Origin: Streptomyces griseus subsp. griseus | GTDB taxonomy: Bacteria > Actinomycetota > Actinomycetes > Streptomycetales > Streptomycetaceae | Direction: 5' to 3' | DNA: 64,000 nt | Assembly: GCF_003610995.1 (NCBI RefSeq) | Contig: NZ_CP032543.1 | Span: 3,534,001 to 3,598,000 of the forward strand | Shown: positions 37,320 to 45,563 of the stretch, one piece after another | Position numbering within the stretch: the first letter of the stretch is position 1 | Layout: each line of letters starts with the position of its first letter | Made by a program: the position numbers and the translations under genes | Notes under the pieces: model-generated | What the model saw: only the letters and a program-made list of their open reading frames with translations | Told to the model about the DNA's origin: nothing | Database searches by the model: none

Positions 37320-37669
37320 GCACGGCACCGCAACGACGACGTCTGCGACGGCCTGTTCCGACGGCCGATGTTCACGTCCCCGCCCGGCCCCGGTCACGCC
37401 CCGGTCCACTTCCGTAGCAGGCCGCTACTCAGCCCCCCGATCCGCGCTCCGGACGGGTGCCCGGCCACCTCCTACCGCCCCCGCGAACAAGGCGAAAAGT
37501 GCGCTGCCTACCGCTCCGGGCCGTTCTACGGTGCCCGGACCACCTCCCTCTGACGATCAGGGCATATTACGCTGCTGACCGGCGCGGGAGGCAGCCAGGC
37601 GACGCCGCGGCACGGGCGCGCCGAGGTGGCTGACCAGAGATGCCGCCAGGCCGCACAACGGGGGATCAC
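37320..37669. other. Intergenic region, no gene seen
   Basis: The 350 bp between the LAL stop and the GAF-PucR start hold no supported gene. The part just upstream of the next gene (GGGCATATTACGCTGC) is unusually AT-rich for this window and is a reasonable place for a promoter, but I cannot define boxes. Confidence 0.4.
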
Positions 37670-39622
37670 GTGTTAAGACACGAAGCCGAGGCGAAAATAG
37701 ACGCTGTCGCCATACTGGAACTGCTGGCCTCCGACGCACCACCGGACCGATTCGAATCGCTCCTCACGCGCGCCCGTTCCGCGGGAATGCCGGGTCCGCA
37801 ATTGGACCGATTGGAGAACGCGCGGAAACTTGGGCTGCACATCTATTCACAGCTCGACCGCAGGCAGCAGCGCGAGGCCAGTCTGTCGGCGCTGGTGGAC
37901 ATAGCCCGGGAGCTGTCCGCCCCTTATGACCTCAAGACCCTGCTCAAGGTGACCACCCGCCGGGCCCGGATGCTGCTCGGCGCGGACATCTCGTACATCA
38001 CGCTGCTCACCTCGGAGAAGGGCACGGCCCGGGTCGAGGCCAGTGACGGCCATGTGTCGTCGTTCCACGTGGGGATGCAGATCCCGCACGGGGCCGGGAG
38101 CAGCGACGTCCTCACCACCTCCGCCCCCTTCTGGAGCGCGGACTATCTCAGCGACGCCCGCTTCCCCCACCATGAGCGCCTGGACGAGATGGTGCGGGCC
38201 GAGGAGCTGCGCGGCATCATGGCGGTCCCCCTGAGCCACGGCAGCGGGCCGTTCGGGGTGCTGCACGTCGCCGACCGGGAGCCGCGCCACTTCTCGGCGG
38301 ACGAGGTGTCCCTGATGAGTTCGCTGGGCGATCTCGCGGGTGCCGTCATCGAGAAGGCATGGCTGATGGACCGGACCGCCGCCGAGGTGGAGATGCTCCA
38401 GCGGCGCACCGAGGAGGCGGAGGCCGGCTACCGGCAGTGGCAGGAGGTCGGCGACATCCACGATTTCCTGATGTCGCAGGTGCTCTCCGGGTGCGATCTG
38501 CAGAGCCTGGCCGACGAGGCGGCCGACGGCCTCGGCGGGGTGCTGACCGTCTGCGCGGGCGACGGCACCGTCCTGGCCAGCACCGCCGGGGCGCAGCCCG
38601 ACGAGGACCTGATGATCTCCCGGGCGATGATGGACGCCCACGCCGCGGGCAAGGCGGTCCGGGTGAAGAACACGGTGTGGGCGGCGCCGGTGATGATGGG
38701 CGACGAGAACCTGGGCGCGGTGCTGCTGCGCACCGAGCGCCCGCTGTGGGAGTCCGGGGTCCGGCTGCTGGGCCTGGTGGCACAGGCCACCGCCGTGCTG
38801 CTGCTCATGCAGAACCGCCACGGCATCGTGATGGAGAGCCAGGCCCGCGACGGCTTCCTGGACGACCTCGTCAACCGCACCCGCTCCACCCGGGAGCTGG
38901 ACCGGCGGGCCCGCAAGCTGGGCGTCGCCCTGGAGGAGTCGTACGTCATCGTGGTCGCCAGCCCGGTCGGCGACGCCCGGCGCAAGGCGATGATCTGGGC
39001 CTCCTCCTACGCCCACCGCAACGACGGGCTGAAGTCGGAGCAGTCGGGCCGGGTGGTCTTCCTGCTGCCCGGCACCGACGCGGCCGAGGTGGCCCGCGAG
39101 GTGCACAACGACCTCTCCCCGCTGCTCCGGCACCTGGTGACGGTCAGCGCCGCCGGGCCGGTCTCCGGTGCGGGCCCGATCCACCGCAGCTATCTGGAGG
39201 CGCTGCGCTGTCTGGAGGTGATGTCCGCGCTGGGCCTCTCCGGCCGCTCGGCCGCCGCCTCCGAGCTGGGCTTCCTCGGGCTGCTCGTCTCCGACGACCA
39301 CGATGTGGACGGGTTCATCGACTCGGTGATCGGCCCGGTGGCCCGCTACGACGACCAGCGGCTCACCCAGCTCACCGACACCCTGGAGGCCTTCTTCAAC
39401 GCCTGCGGCTCCCCCACCCACGCCGCGAAGAAGCTTCACGTACACCCCAACACGGTCGCTCGCCGGCTGGAGCGGGTCAACGAACTGCTGGGCGAGGGCT
39501 GGCAGCACCCCGACCGCGCCCTGGAGGTCCAACTCGCCCTGAAACTGCGCCGGATGCGGTCCGCCCTGATGGGGCGGGAGCTGCACTCGGGCAGCGCCCG
39601 CCCGGGCGGGGACGTGGAGTGA
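37670..39622 (+). CDS. GAF-domain PucR-type regulator with a TTA second codon
   Basis: The 650-residue protein has an N-terminal helical segment, a GAF domain (about 70-215: RMLLGADISYITLLTSEKGT to FGVLHVADREPRHF) and a C-terminal PucR helix-turn-helix (ACGSPTHAAKKLHVHPNTVA). The best start is GTG 37670 behind GGGGATCAC. The next codon is TTA, which would put translation under bldA control right at initiation; a later start would remove that. The GAF domain probably senses a small molecule. It follows the LAL regulator and precedes the IS701-like gene, forming a regulator block. Confidence 0.82.
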   Translation: MLRHEAEAKIDAVAILELLASDAPPDRFESLLTRARSAGMPGPQLDRLENARKLGLHIYSQLDRRQQREASLSALVDIARELSAPYDLKTLLKVTTRRARMLLGADISYITLLTSEKGTARVEASDGHVSSFHVGMQIPHGAGSSDVLTTSAPFWSADYLSDARFPHHERLDEMVRAEELRGIMAVPLSHGSGPFGVLHVADREPRHFSADEVSLMSSLGDLAGAVIEKAWLMDRTAAEVEMLQRRTEEAEAGYRQWQEVGDIHDFLMSQVLSGCDLQSLADEAADGLGGVLTVCAGDGTVLASTAGAQPDEDLMISRAMMDAHAAGKAVRVKNTVWAAPVMMGDENLGAVLLRTERPLWESGVRLLGLVAQATAVLLLMQNRHGIVMESQARDGFLDDLVNRTRSTRELDRRARKLGVALEESYVIVVASPVGDARRKAMIWASSYAHRNDGLKSEQSGRVVFLLPGTDAAEVAREVHNDLSPLLRHLVTVSAAGPVSGAGPIHRSYLEALRCLEVMSALGLSGRSAAASELGFLGLLVSDDHDVDGFIDSVIGPVARYDDQRLTQLTDTLEAFFNACGSPTHAAKKLHVHPNTVARRLERVNELLGEGWQHPDRALEVQLALKLRRMRSALMGRELHSGSARPGGDVE

Positions 39623-39662
39623 ACCAACCGGCGGGCAGGGGTGCGGCCCGCCGGTCCTCGCC

Positions 39663-40889
39663 TCACCACAGGGGGCGGGCCTCCCCGCCCAGCCGGCTGA
39701 GGGCGACCACGGAGTGCGCGGCCGAGGCGAGGGTGACATGGCGGTGCCAGCCCGCGAAGGAGCGCCCCGTGTAGTCCCGGATGCCCACCCGCTCGGCGAT
39801 CTCCCGGAAGTCGTGGTCCACCCGGTCCACGAGCCGGGTGAGCCGCAGGAGTTCGCCGGGCGCGGCATCCGTCATGTTCGTCAGCCACAGCTCGCCGGGC
39901 CAGGCCCGCCCGTGCTCACCGACCCCGAGCAGCACCAGCTCACCGTGGTGGCGGCGCTCCATCCGCGCCGGGCTCGGTATCCGGGTCCGTACCGCCGCGA
40001 CCAGGCTCCTGCGGGCCGGGCGCCCCGGTCCGTGCGCCCGCCACGCCACCGGCCGGCGCAGATCCCGGGCGGCCGCCATGATCTGGTGCGCGGTCGACAC
40101 CCCCGTCCGGCCGCGGAGCAGCGGGTCGGTGACGTCCAGCCGGATGCTGCCCGGCACCCGGGCCAGCACCTGCACCCCCGCCGCGTGGTACGACCGCACG
40201 GTGGCCGCCGCGTCCGCCGCGTCGGCGCCGTGGCCGTCGAGGACCACCGGGCAGTCCGGCAGCCCCCACTTCCGCATCATGCCCAGATACGCCTCGTGGG
40301 CGCAGTCGGCGGGCGACTCCGAGGCAACGGCGTCCGGTATGGAGGCCTGCGTCCGGCGGGCCCCGTCCTCCAGCCAGGCGTCGGAGAGGTGCAGCCGCCA
40401 GTTGACGGGGAAGCTCCCGGCCTCGCAGGCGGCCCACACCCCCACCGCGTACTGGGCGTTGAGCACCTGGCCCGTATACGGCAGGAACTGGCGCTCCACC
40501 CCCACCGAGTTCTCCCCGGCCTTCGGGATGACCATGGACCGGGCCACCCACGCCTGGGGCGGTGCCACCCGCACCACGTGCTCGGCCAGCGCCCGGCGGA
40601 CCGGCGTCCACCCCCAGGTGGAGCTGGCGACGAAGTGGTGCAGGCTCTGCTCGGTGGCGCTGCCGCCCAGGACGCCGGCGATGTTCCGTATCGACTTGCG
40701 GCCCTCCGCCGCGATCAGCGCCTGGAGGTAGTGCATGCCCCGGCGGCGCTGGTCACTGCGCGGCAGGGAGAGGAACAGGCGTGATCCGAGTTCGCCGAGC
40801 ACGATGTCCTCGACTCCGGACGCGTCGAGTGGCAGGCAGGGCTGCTCGCCCGATAATCGGTTGTCTGTGTAAAGAGCAGCGGCACTCAT
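39663..40889 (-). CDS. IS701-transposase-like protein, probably domesticated
   Basis: The 408-residue protein has the IS701/DDE architecture: IPKAGENSVGVERQF, a CPVVLDGHGADAADA core and the C-terminal GRSFAGWHRHVTLASAAH. In active IS701 transposases the segment before the Pro-Lys motif carries an IDDTG catalytic Asp. Here it reads WVARSMVIPKAG, so that Asp is missing. No terminal inverted repeats or target duplications were found around it. Codon 12 is TTA (CGA TTA TCG). Together with its place beside two regulators, this suggests a captured DNA-binding protein rather than a mobile element. The function is inferred. Confidence 0.7.
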   Translation of the reverse strand: MSAAALYTDNRLSGEQPCLPLDASGVEDIVLGELGSRLFLSLPRSDQRRRGMHYLQALIAAEGRKSIRNIAGVLGGSATEQSLHHFVASSTWGWTPVRRALAEHVVRVAPPQAWVARSMVIPKAGENSVGVERQFLPYTGQVLNAQYAVGVWAACEAGSFPVNWRLHLSDAWLEDGARRTQASIPDAVASESPADCAHEAYLGMMRKWGLPDCPVVLDGHGADAADAAATVRSYHAAGVQVLARVPGSIRLDVTDPLLRGRTGVSTAHQIMAAARDLRRPVAWRAHGPGRPARRSLVAAVRTRIPSPARMERRHHGELVLLGVGEHGRAWPGELWLTNMTDAAPGELLRLTRLVDRVDHDFREIAERVGIRDYTGRSFAGWHRHVTLASAAHSVVALSRLGGEARPLW

Positions 40890-41318
40890 CCCTGTACCTT
40901 CCCTCTAGGCGGCGCTCGTGGGAATTTCTTTACCTACGGTGCGGGCCGGGCGGGCGGCATGCCTAGGTGCTCCGGACACCGGTTTGCCCGCCGATGCGGT
41001 GCCCGGTCCACCGACGCCATAATTCGGGTGGGCCGACTGCGACCTGCGTCACGTGGGAGGCGGTGGTGAGGCACCACGCAACCGGTCTGTTACACCCCGA
41101 CAACACAGGGAGACCCCGGCGGCGGGCCGCATCACCGCACGACAGGGCGCATGGCCCACCGGGTGTGCCCGGACCCCTTGCACGGAGCGTGACCCGCGCC
41201 GGGCGTCCGCTCACCTTGCGTGCACCGGCCCCTGGGATCGGCCGAAAGCCGTGGCCGGCAAGGGGATCACCCCTGTACCGGCCACGGCCTCGGAGCACCG
41301 CTTCACTGGACCGCCGCG
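40890..41318. other. Intergenic region, no gene seen
   Basis: About 430 bp lie upstream of the IS701-like gene and downstream of the subtilase remnant. The part nearest 40890 (GGGAATTTCTTTACC) is relatively AT-rich and probably carries the promoter of the IS701-like gene. Nothing else is recognised. Confidence 0.4.
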
Positions 41319-42075
41319 TTACGGAACCAGCCGGAGCAGCTTGTCCGGGGAGCCGGACCCGATGCCGGTCAGGACATTGCTGGTCGCGCCGTTCACGAGG
41401 GCGGAGCCCACGGCGGCCGGGGAGGCGCCGGGGTGGTTCGTCAGGTGGACGGCGGCCGCACCGGCGACGTGCGGCGCCGCGAAGGAGGTGCCGTTGCCGG
41501 TGTGGGTGGCGGTGATCCAGTCGACGCCCGCGATGACCCCGGCGGTGGTGCCGGAGCCGTTGTTGTCGAGAACGCGCACGGCGACGATCTTCGCCTCCTT
41601 GGCGACGCCGTAGGTGGTTCCGGCGGCGGTCGTGGCGACGTGCGTGCCATGGCCGTTGCCGACCTGGGCGGTGGCGTCGTTGTCGACGAAGTCCCAGCCG
41701 TACGAGGCCCGGCCCGCGATGTCCTGGTGGGTGATGCGGACACCGGTGTCCAGGACGAAGACGGTGCTGTTGCCCCGCCGGAGTCCGGGTAGGTGTACGT
41801 GCCGTTCAGCGGCAGGTCGGGCTGGTCGATCCGGTCGAGCCCCCAGGGCGCGTCGGTCTGGGTGGCGGTCGAGCGGACCCTCCGGTCCTGCTCCACCGAG
41901 GCCACCGCCGGATCGGCGGCGAGCCGCTCGGCCCGGGCGCCGCTGAGCTGGGCGGCGTACCCGTTCAGCGCGATGGTGTAGGTCCGCCTGATCTGCCCGC
42001 GGGCGCGGGAGCGGGAGCCGCCTGCGCCGGTGAGGCCGCTCCGGCTCCGACGACAATTGCCTGACGGAACGTCAT
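41319..42075 (-). pseudogene. Subtilisin-like serine protease (S8) remnant
   Basis: The fragments are recognisable but scrambled. [20 protein letters not shown] looks like a shortened signal peptide. [20 protein letters not shown] and [10 protein letters not shown] belong to the I9 propeptide, in another frame. [14 protein letters not shown] (Asp) and GNGHGTHVA (His) follow after a one-base loss in a C run (41773-41776). [20 protein letters not shown] then jumps straight to the catalytic Ser, skipping roughly 90 residues that include the oxyanion-hole Asn. Even with the frameshift repaired, the gene has lost its signal core and part of the catalytic domain, so it is a true pseudogene of a secreted protease. 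Confidence 0.85.
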
Positions 42076-42148
42076 CTTGTCTCACCCGCAAGGCAATACA
42101 GCTGTCCTCTGCCGTGCATGCGCCGCCCCCGCCGACCGTGTGGGGCCC

Positions 42149-43414
42149 TCAGAGCCCGCCGGACGACCCCGGTGCCAGGTCGAGGGTGGCGATCGCGCCG
42201 CCCCCGTCCGGGGCGTTCGCGAAGGTCAGGCGGGCGCCGAGGACCGCGGCCTGGCCCTGGGCGACGGTCAGGCCGAGCCCGTGGCCCCGGCCGCGTTCGC
42301 TGGCGCCCGTGCGGAAGCGCCGCGGGCCCTGTTCGAGCAGGTCGGCGGGGAAGCCGGGGCCGTGGTCGCGTACGGAGATCCGGGCGCCGGTGACGGTGAT
42401 CTCGACGGGGGTGGCGCCGTGGCGGTGCGCGTTGGTGACGAGGTTGACCACGATCCGCTCCACCCGGCGCGGGTCGGTCTCCACCGTCCCGGCCGCCCCG
42501 GCGCTCACCCGTGTCTCCGTCCCCGTGCGCCGCACCACGTCCGCCACCAGCTCGCCCAGCGGCACCGCGTCCGGCCTGGCCCGCTCGGCGCCCGCGTCCA
42601 GCCGCGAGACCTCCAACAGGTCCTCGACCAGGGCGTTGAGGGCGCGCACCCGGTCCCGTACGAGATGCGTCGCCTCGTCGCTCTCCGGGAGCAGCCCGGC
42701 GGCGGTGACCAGGCCCATCAGCGGGGTGCGCAGCTCGTGGGCGACGTCGGCGGTGAAGCGCTGCTCGTTCTCCAGCTTGCGCTGGAGGGCGGTGGCCATG
42801 TCGTCGACGGCGGCCGACATCTCGGTGATCTCATCGCGGGCCCGCCCGGTGGAGCCGATCCGCGCGTCCAGCTCCCCGTCCGCGATCCGCCGGGCGGTAC
42901 GGGCTCCGTGGCGCAGCCGCCGGTTGATGGGCTCGGTGACGAGGGCGGCGAGCGGGACGACGAAGACGAGGGCCGCGAGGACGGATTTCACGATGGAGCG
43001 GTCCAGGAGCTGGAGGCTGCGGACCTCGGTGCTCATGTCGTCCCGTACGACGAGGACCTGACCGTCGCCCACGGCCACGGCGCCCCACATCCAGTACCAG
43101 TTGGGCGGATCGGCGTCGTACCAGGTGGCGTACTCGCCGCCGGTGTCCGGCTGGTCGGCCAGATCGCGCGCCAGCGGCTCGGGCAGCTCCTGACGGGACC
43201 GTACGTCGACGTCCGGCGGCGCCTTTCCCGTACGGCCCAGCTCGCGCTCGGCCGCGACGAGCCGGGTGATCGTGCGTTCGTGGCCCACGCGCAGCCCGCG
43301 CTCACGGGTCGCGTCGTGGACCAGGAAGCCGATGGCCGCCGCCACCGCGCAGCAGGCCGCGGCGGTGAGTGCGGCGATCTTCCAGCGCAGGGCGCGGGGG
43401 TTGAGGAGGCCCAT
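42149..43414 (-). CDS. Sensor histidine kinase (CseC-like)
   Basis: The 421-residue protein has an N-terminal membrane segment (IAALTAAACCAVAAAIGFLV), an extracytoplasmic loop, a second membrane segment (SVLAALVFVVPLAALV), a HAMP-like linker, the phospho-acceptor His in FTADVAHELRTPLMGLV, and N/G boxes (VNLVTNAHRHG, DHGPGFP). It pairs with the response regulator encoded upstream. Similarity to CseC suggests a cell-envelope signal, but no sigE or cseA neighbour is present, so this is a paralogue with unknown input. Confidence 0.85.
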   Translation of the reverse strand: MGLLNPRALRWKIAALTAAACCAVAAAIGFLVHDATRERGLRVGHERTITRLVAAERELGRTGKAPPDVDVRSRQELPEPLARDLADQPDTGGEYATWYDADPPNWYWMWGAVAVGDGQVLVVRDDMSTEVRSLQLLDRSIVKSVLAALVFVVPLAALVTEPINRRLRHGARTARRIADGELDARIGSTGRARDEITEMSAAVDDMATALQRKLENEQRFTADVAHELRTPLMGLVTAAGLLPESDEATHLVRDRVRALNALVEDLLEVSRLDAGAERARPDAVPLGELVADVVRRTGTETRVSAGAAGTVETDPRRVERIVVNLVTNAHRHGATPVEITVTGARISVRDHGPGFPADLLEQGPRRFRTGASERGRGHGLGLTVAQGQAAVLGARLTFANAPDGGGAIATLDLAPGSSGGL

Positions 43415-43419
43415 GGTGA

Positions 43420-43505
43420 TCCGTCGGTCGTGGGTTGGTCGGTCATGGGTCGGTCGGTCAGTGGTCGGTCCGCCGGTGGTCGGTCCGCAGTCGGCCGGTC
43501 TGCCG
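43420..43505. repeat. GGTCGGTC-type tandem repeat
   Basis: The spacer between the response regulator and histidine kinase genes is almost entirely imperfect GGTCGGTC / GTGGTCGGTCCG units. It separates two genes that are usually tightly coupled, so it may be a recent expansion that lowers translational coupling of the kinase. Confidence 0.75.
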
Positions 43506-44261
43506 TCAGGTGCGGACGAGTTTGTAGCCGAAGCCGCGTACGGTCTCGATCCTGCCGCTGCCGATCTTCTTGCGCAGCCGCAGCACGCACAGGTCGACGA
43601 CCCGGGTGTCGCCCTCCCAGCCGTAGTCCCACACCTCGCGCAGCAGCCGGCGGCGGTCCAGGACCGAGCCGGGCGCGGCGGCGAACTCCAGCAGCAGCCG
43701 CAGTTCGGTGGGGGTCAGCGGTACGGGCGTCCCCGCGCGGTGCACCTCCATGCCGAGGGTGTCGACGGTCAGGTCGCCGAAGACCAGCACCTGGCCGGGG
43801 GCCCCGGGCGGCGGGCTCTGGGACGGCGCGAAGGTGGCGCGGCGCAGCAGGGCGCGGATGCGGGCCACCAGGACGGGGGTGTCCACGGGCTTGATGACGT
43901 AGTCGTCGGCGCCCGCCTCCAGGCCCGCCACCACGTCCAGCGCGTCGCCGCGCGCCGACATCATCAGGACCGGCACCAGGCTCTCCTCACGGATGCGGTG
44001 GCAGAGGCCGATGCCGTCCAGCTCGGGCAGCATCACATCCAGGATCAGCAGGTCGTACGCGCCCGCGCGAAAAGCCTCCAGGCCGCTGAGCCCGTCGGCC
44101 GCCACCGCCACGCGGTAGCCGTAGCGCTCCAAGGCCAGTTGGACGGCGCGCCGGATCGTGGCGTCGTCCTCGACGACGAGCACGCTGACGGGGTCGGGGA
44201 CCCGGGGTTCCGGCACGGTTCCTGCCTGGTCATGGGGAGAGTAACGGGGTGCTTCGCGCAT
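43506..44261 (-). CDS. OmpR-family response regulator (CseB-like)
   Basis: The 251-residue protein has an intact receiver: VLVVEDDATIRRAV, phospho-acceptor Asp in LLILDVMLPELDG, and Lys in ADDYVIKPVD. A winged-helix output domain follows (LTPTELRLLLEFAAAPGSVL, RVVDLCVLRLRKKIG, RGFGYKLVR). The layout closely follows CseB. It precedes its kinase gene, from which it is separated by a repeat-filled spacer. The N-terminus may start a few residues later than the ATG used. Confidence 0.87.
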   Translation of the reverse strand: MREAPRYSPHDQAGTVPEPRVPDPVSVLVVEDDATIRRAVQLALERYGYRVAVAADGLSGLEAFRAGAYDLLILDVMLPELDGIGLCHRIREESLVPVLMMSARGDALDVVAGLEAGADDYVIKPVDTPVLVARIRALLRRATFAPSQSPPPGAPGQVLVFGDLTVDTLGMEVHRAGTPVPLTPTELRLLLEFAAAPGSVLDRRRLLREVWDYGWEGDTRVVDLCVLRLRKKIGSGRIETVRGFGYKLVRT

Positions 44262-44278
44262 CGTAGGCCGCCTGCGGG

Positions 44279-45445
44279 TCAGAGCCTGAGCGTCGCCGCC
44301 ACCGGGCGGTGGTCGCTGCCCGTGGCGGGCAGGGTCCAGGAGGCGAGCGGGGTCAGGCCCTTGACGAGTACGTCATCGATGCGGACCACCGGGAACCCGG
44401 CCGGGTACGTGAACCCGAAGCCGCTCCCCGCCTCCCGCTGGGCCGAGCGCAGCTGCGAGGTGACGGGGGCCAACGCCCGGTCCTGGTACGTGCCGTTGAA
44501 GTCGCCCAGCACGACGACGCGGGGCGTGCTCTCGGCCCGTACGGCTGCGGCCAGCGCGCGGGCCGCCTCGTTGCGGCGGCCGGTGGTGAAGCCCGCGGCC
44601 GACACGCGTACGGAGGCGAGGTGGGCGGCGTACACGGCGACAGGCCCCTTCGGGGTGGCGGCTGTGGCCCGCATCGCCCGGGTCCACGGCATGATCTCCA
44701 CCACGGCCACCGCCGAGAGCCGGTATCTGCTCCAGAGGCCGACGCCGCCGAGCACGGTGTGGTGCGGGTAGGCGGCGGCCAGCTCGCGCTCGTAGACCGG
44801 TGCGGACTCGTGTGACAGCTCCACCAGGGCCAGGAGGTCGGCCTTGGCCCCGGCGAGGGCACGCGCGGTCCCGGCCGGGTCGGGGTTGGCCTCGTCGACG
44901 TTGTGGCTGAGGACGGTGAGGCCGTGTCCGGTGGACCGCTTGTCGATGAGGGTGGGGCCGAGGAGCGTTGCCCAGACGAGGGCGGGGGCGAGTACGGCGA
45001 CGGCGGCGAGCCGGGAGCGGCGGACGGCGGCCAGGGCGAGGAGGACGGGGACGGCGAGACCGGTCCAGGGCAACAGGGTCTGGAAGAGGCTGCCGAGGTT
45101 GAGGGCGGTGTCGGGGAGGTGTGCGTGCAGGGCGATGAGGACGGCGGCGAGCAGCGCGGTGAGGGCGAGCCGTCGGCCGGGGGGCTTCCCGGTGGAGGTG
45201 AGGGACTCCTCGGCGGGGGCGTCGGCCCCGGGGCTCGGGAGCTCCGGGGGGCTCAGGGGCTGCCCGGGGCTCGGGGCCTGCCCGGCGCTCAGGCTCGGGG
45301 CGGCCTCCTGGGTACTCGGGCTCGGGGCGGCCTCCTCGGTGCTCGGGGCCTGCCTGGGGCTCGCGGTCTCCCCGGCGCCCGGGACGGCGGTCTCCCGGGC
45401 GCTCGGGGCAGCCCCCCTCCCCGGGTCCTCCTCTGTGGTCAGCAC
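44279..45445 (-). CDS. Membrane-anchored endonuclease/exonuclease/phosphatase family protein
   Basis: The 388-residue protein has an N-terminal ~75-residue Pro/Ser/Glu-rich repeat region (EEAAPSPSTQEAAPSLSAGQ), then three hydrophobic helices (LALTALLAAVLIALHAHLP and two more). An external EEP domain follows: VLSHNVDEANPDP, LVVVLGDFNGTYQD-like VVVLGDFNGTY, and TGSDHRPVAATL. The catalytic Asn, Asp and His positions are present. Family members cleave phosphodiesters of nucleic acids, sugars or lipids. The start is GTG 45445 behind TAGGGAG. The repeat DNA (45215-45420) is the same slippage-prone type seen elsewhere here. Confidence 0.78.
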   Translation of the reverse strand: MLTTEEDPGRGAAPSARETAVPGAGETASPRQAPSTEEAAPSPSTQEAAPSLSAGQAPSPGQPLSPPELPSPGADAPAEESLTSTGKPPGRRLALTALLAAVLIALHAHLPDTALNLGSLFQTLLPWTGLAVPVLLALAAVRRSRLAAVAVLAPALVWATLLGPTLIDKRSTGHGLTVLSHNVDEANPDPAGTARALAGAKADLLALVELSHESAPVYERELAAAYPHHTVLGGVGLWSRYRLSAVAVVEIMPWTRAMRATAATPKGPVAVYAAHLASVRVSAAGFTTGRRNEAARALAAAVRAESTPRVVVLGDFNGTYQDRALAPVTSQLRSAQREAGSGFGFTYPAGFPVVRIDDVLVKGLTPLASWTLPATGSDHRPVAATLRL

Positions 45446-45563
45446 GGCGCGGGGCTCCCTACGGTCACGGTCGCGTACACCGGAGGTCGGGTACGTCCCC
45501 AGCCTCCGGGGTCCGCGCTTCCGGCCGGTCAGGGGTGTGCTTCGAGGACCGCGCGGGTCTGTT

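Noticed and set aside
39663..40889. Active insertion sequence
   Set aside because: The first catalytic Asp is missing and I found no terminal inverted repeats or target-site duplication.
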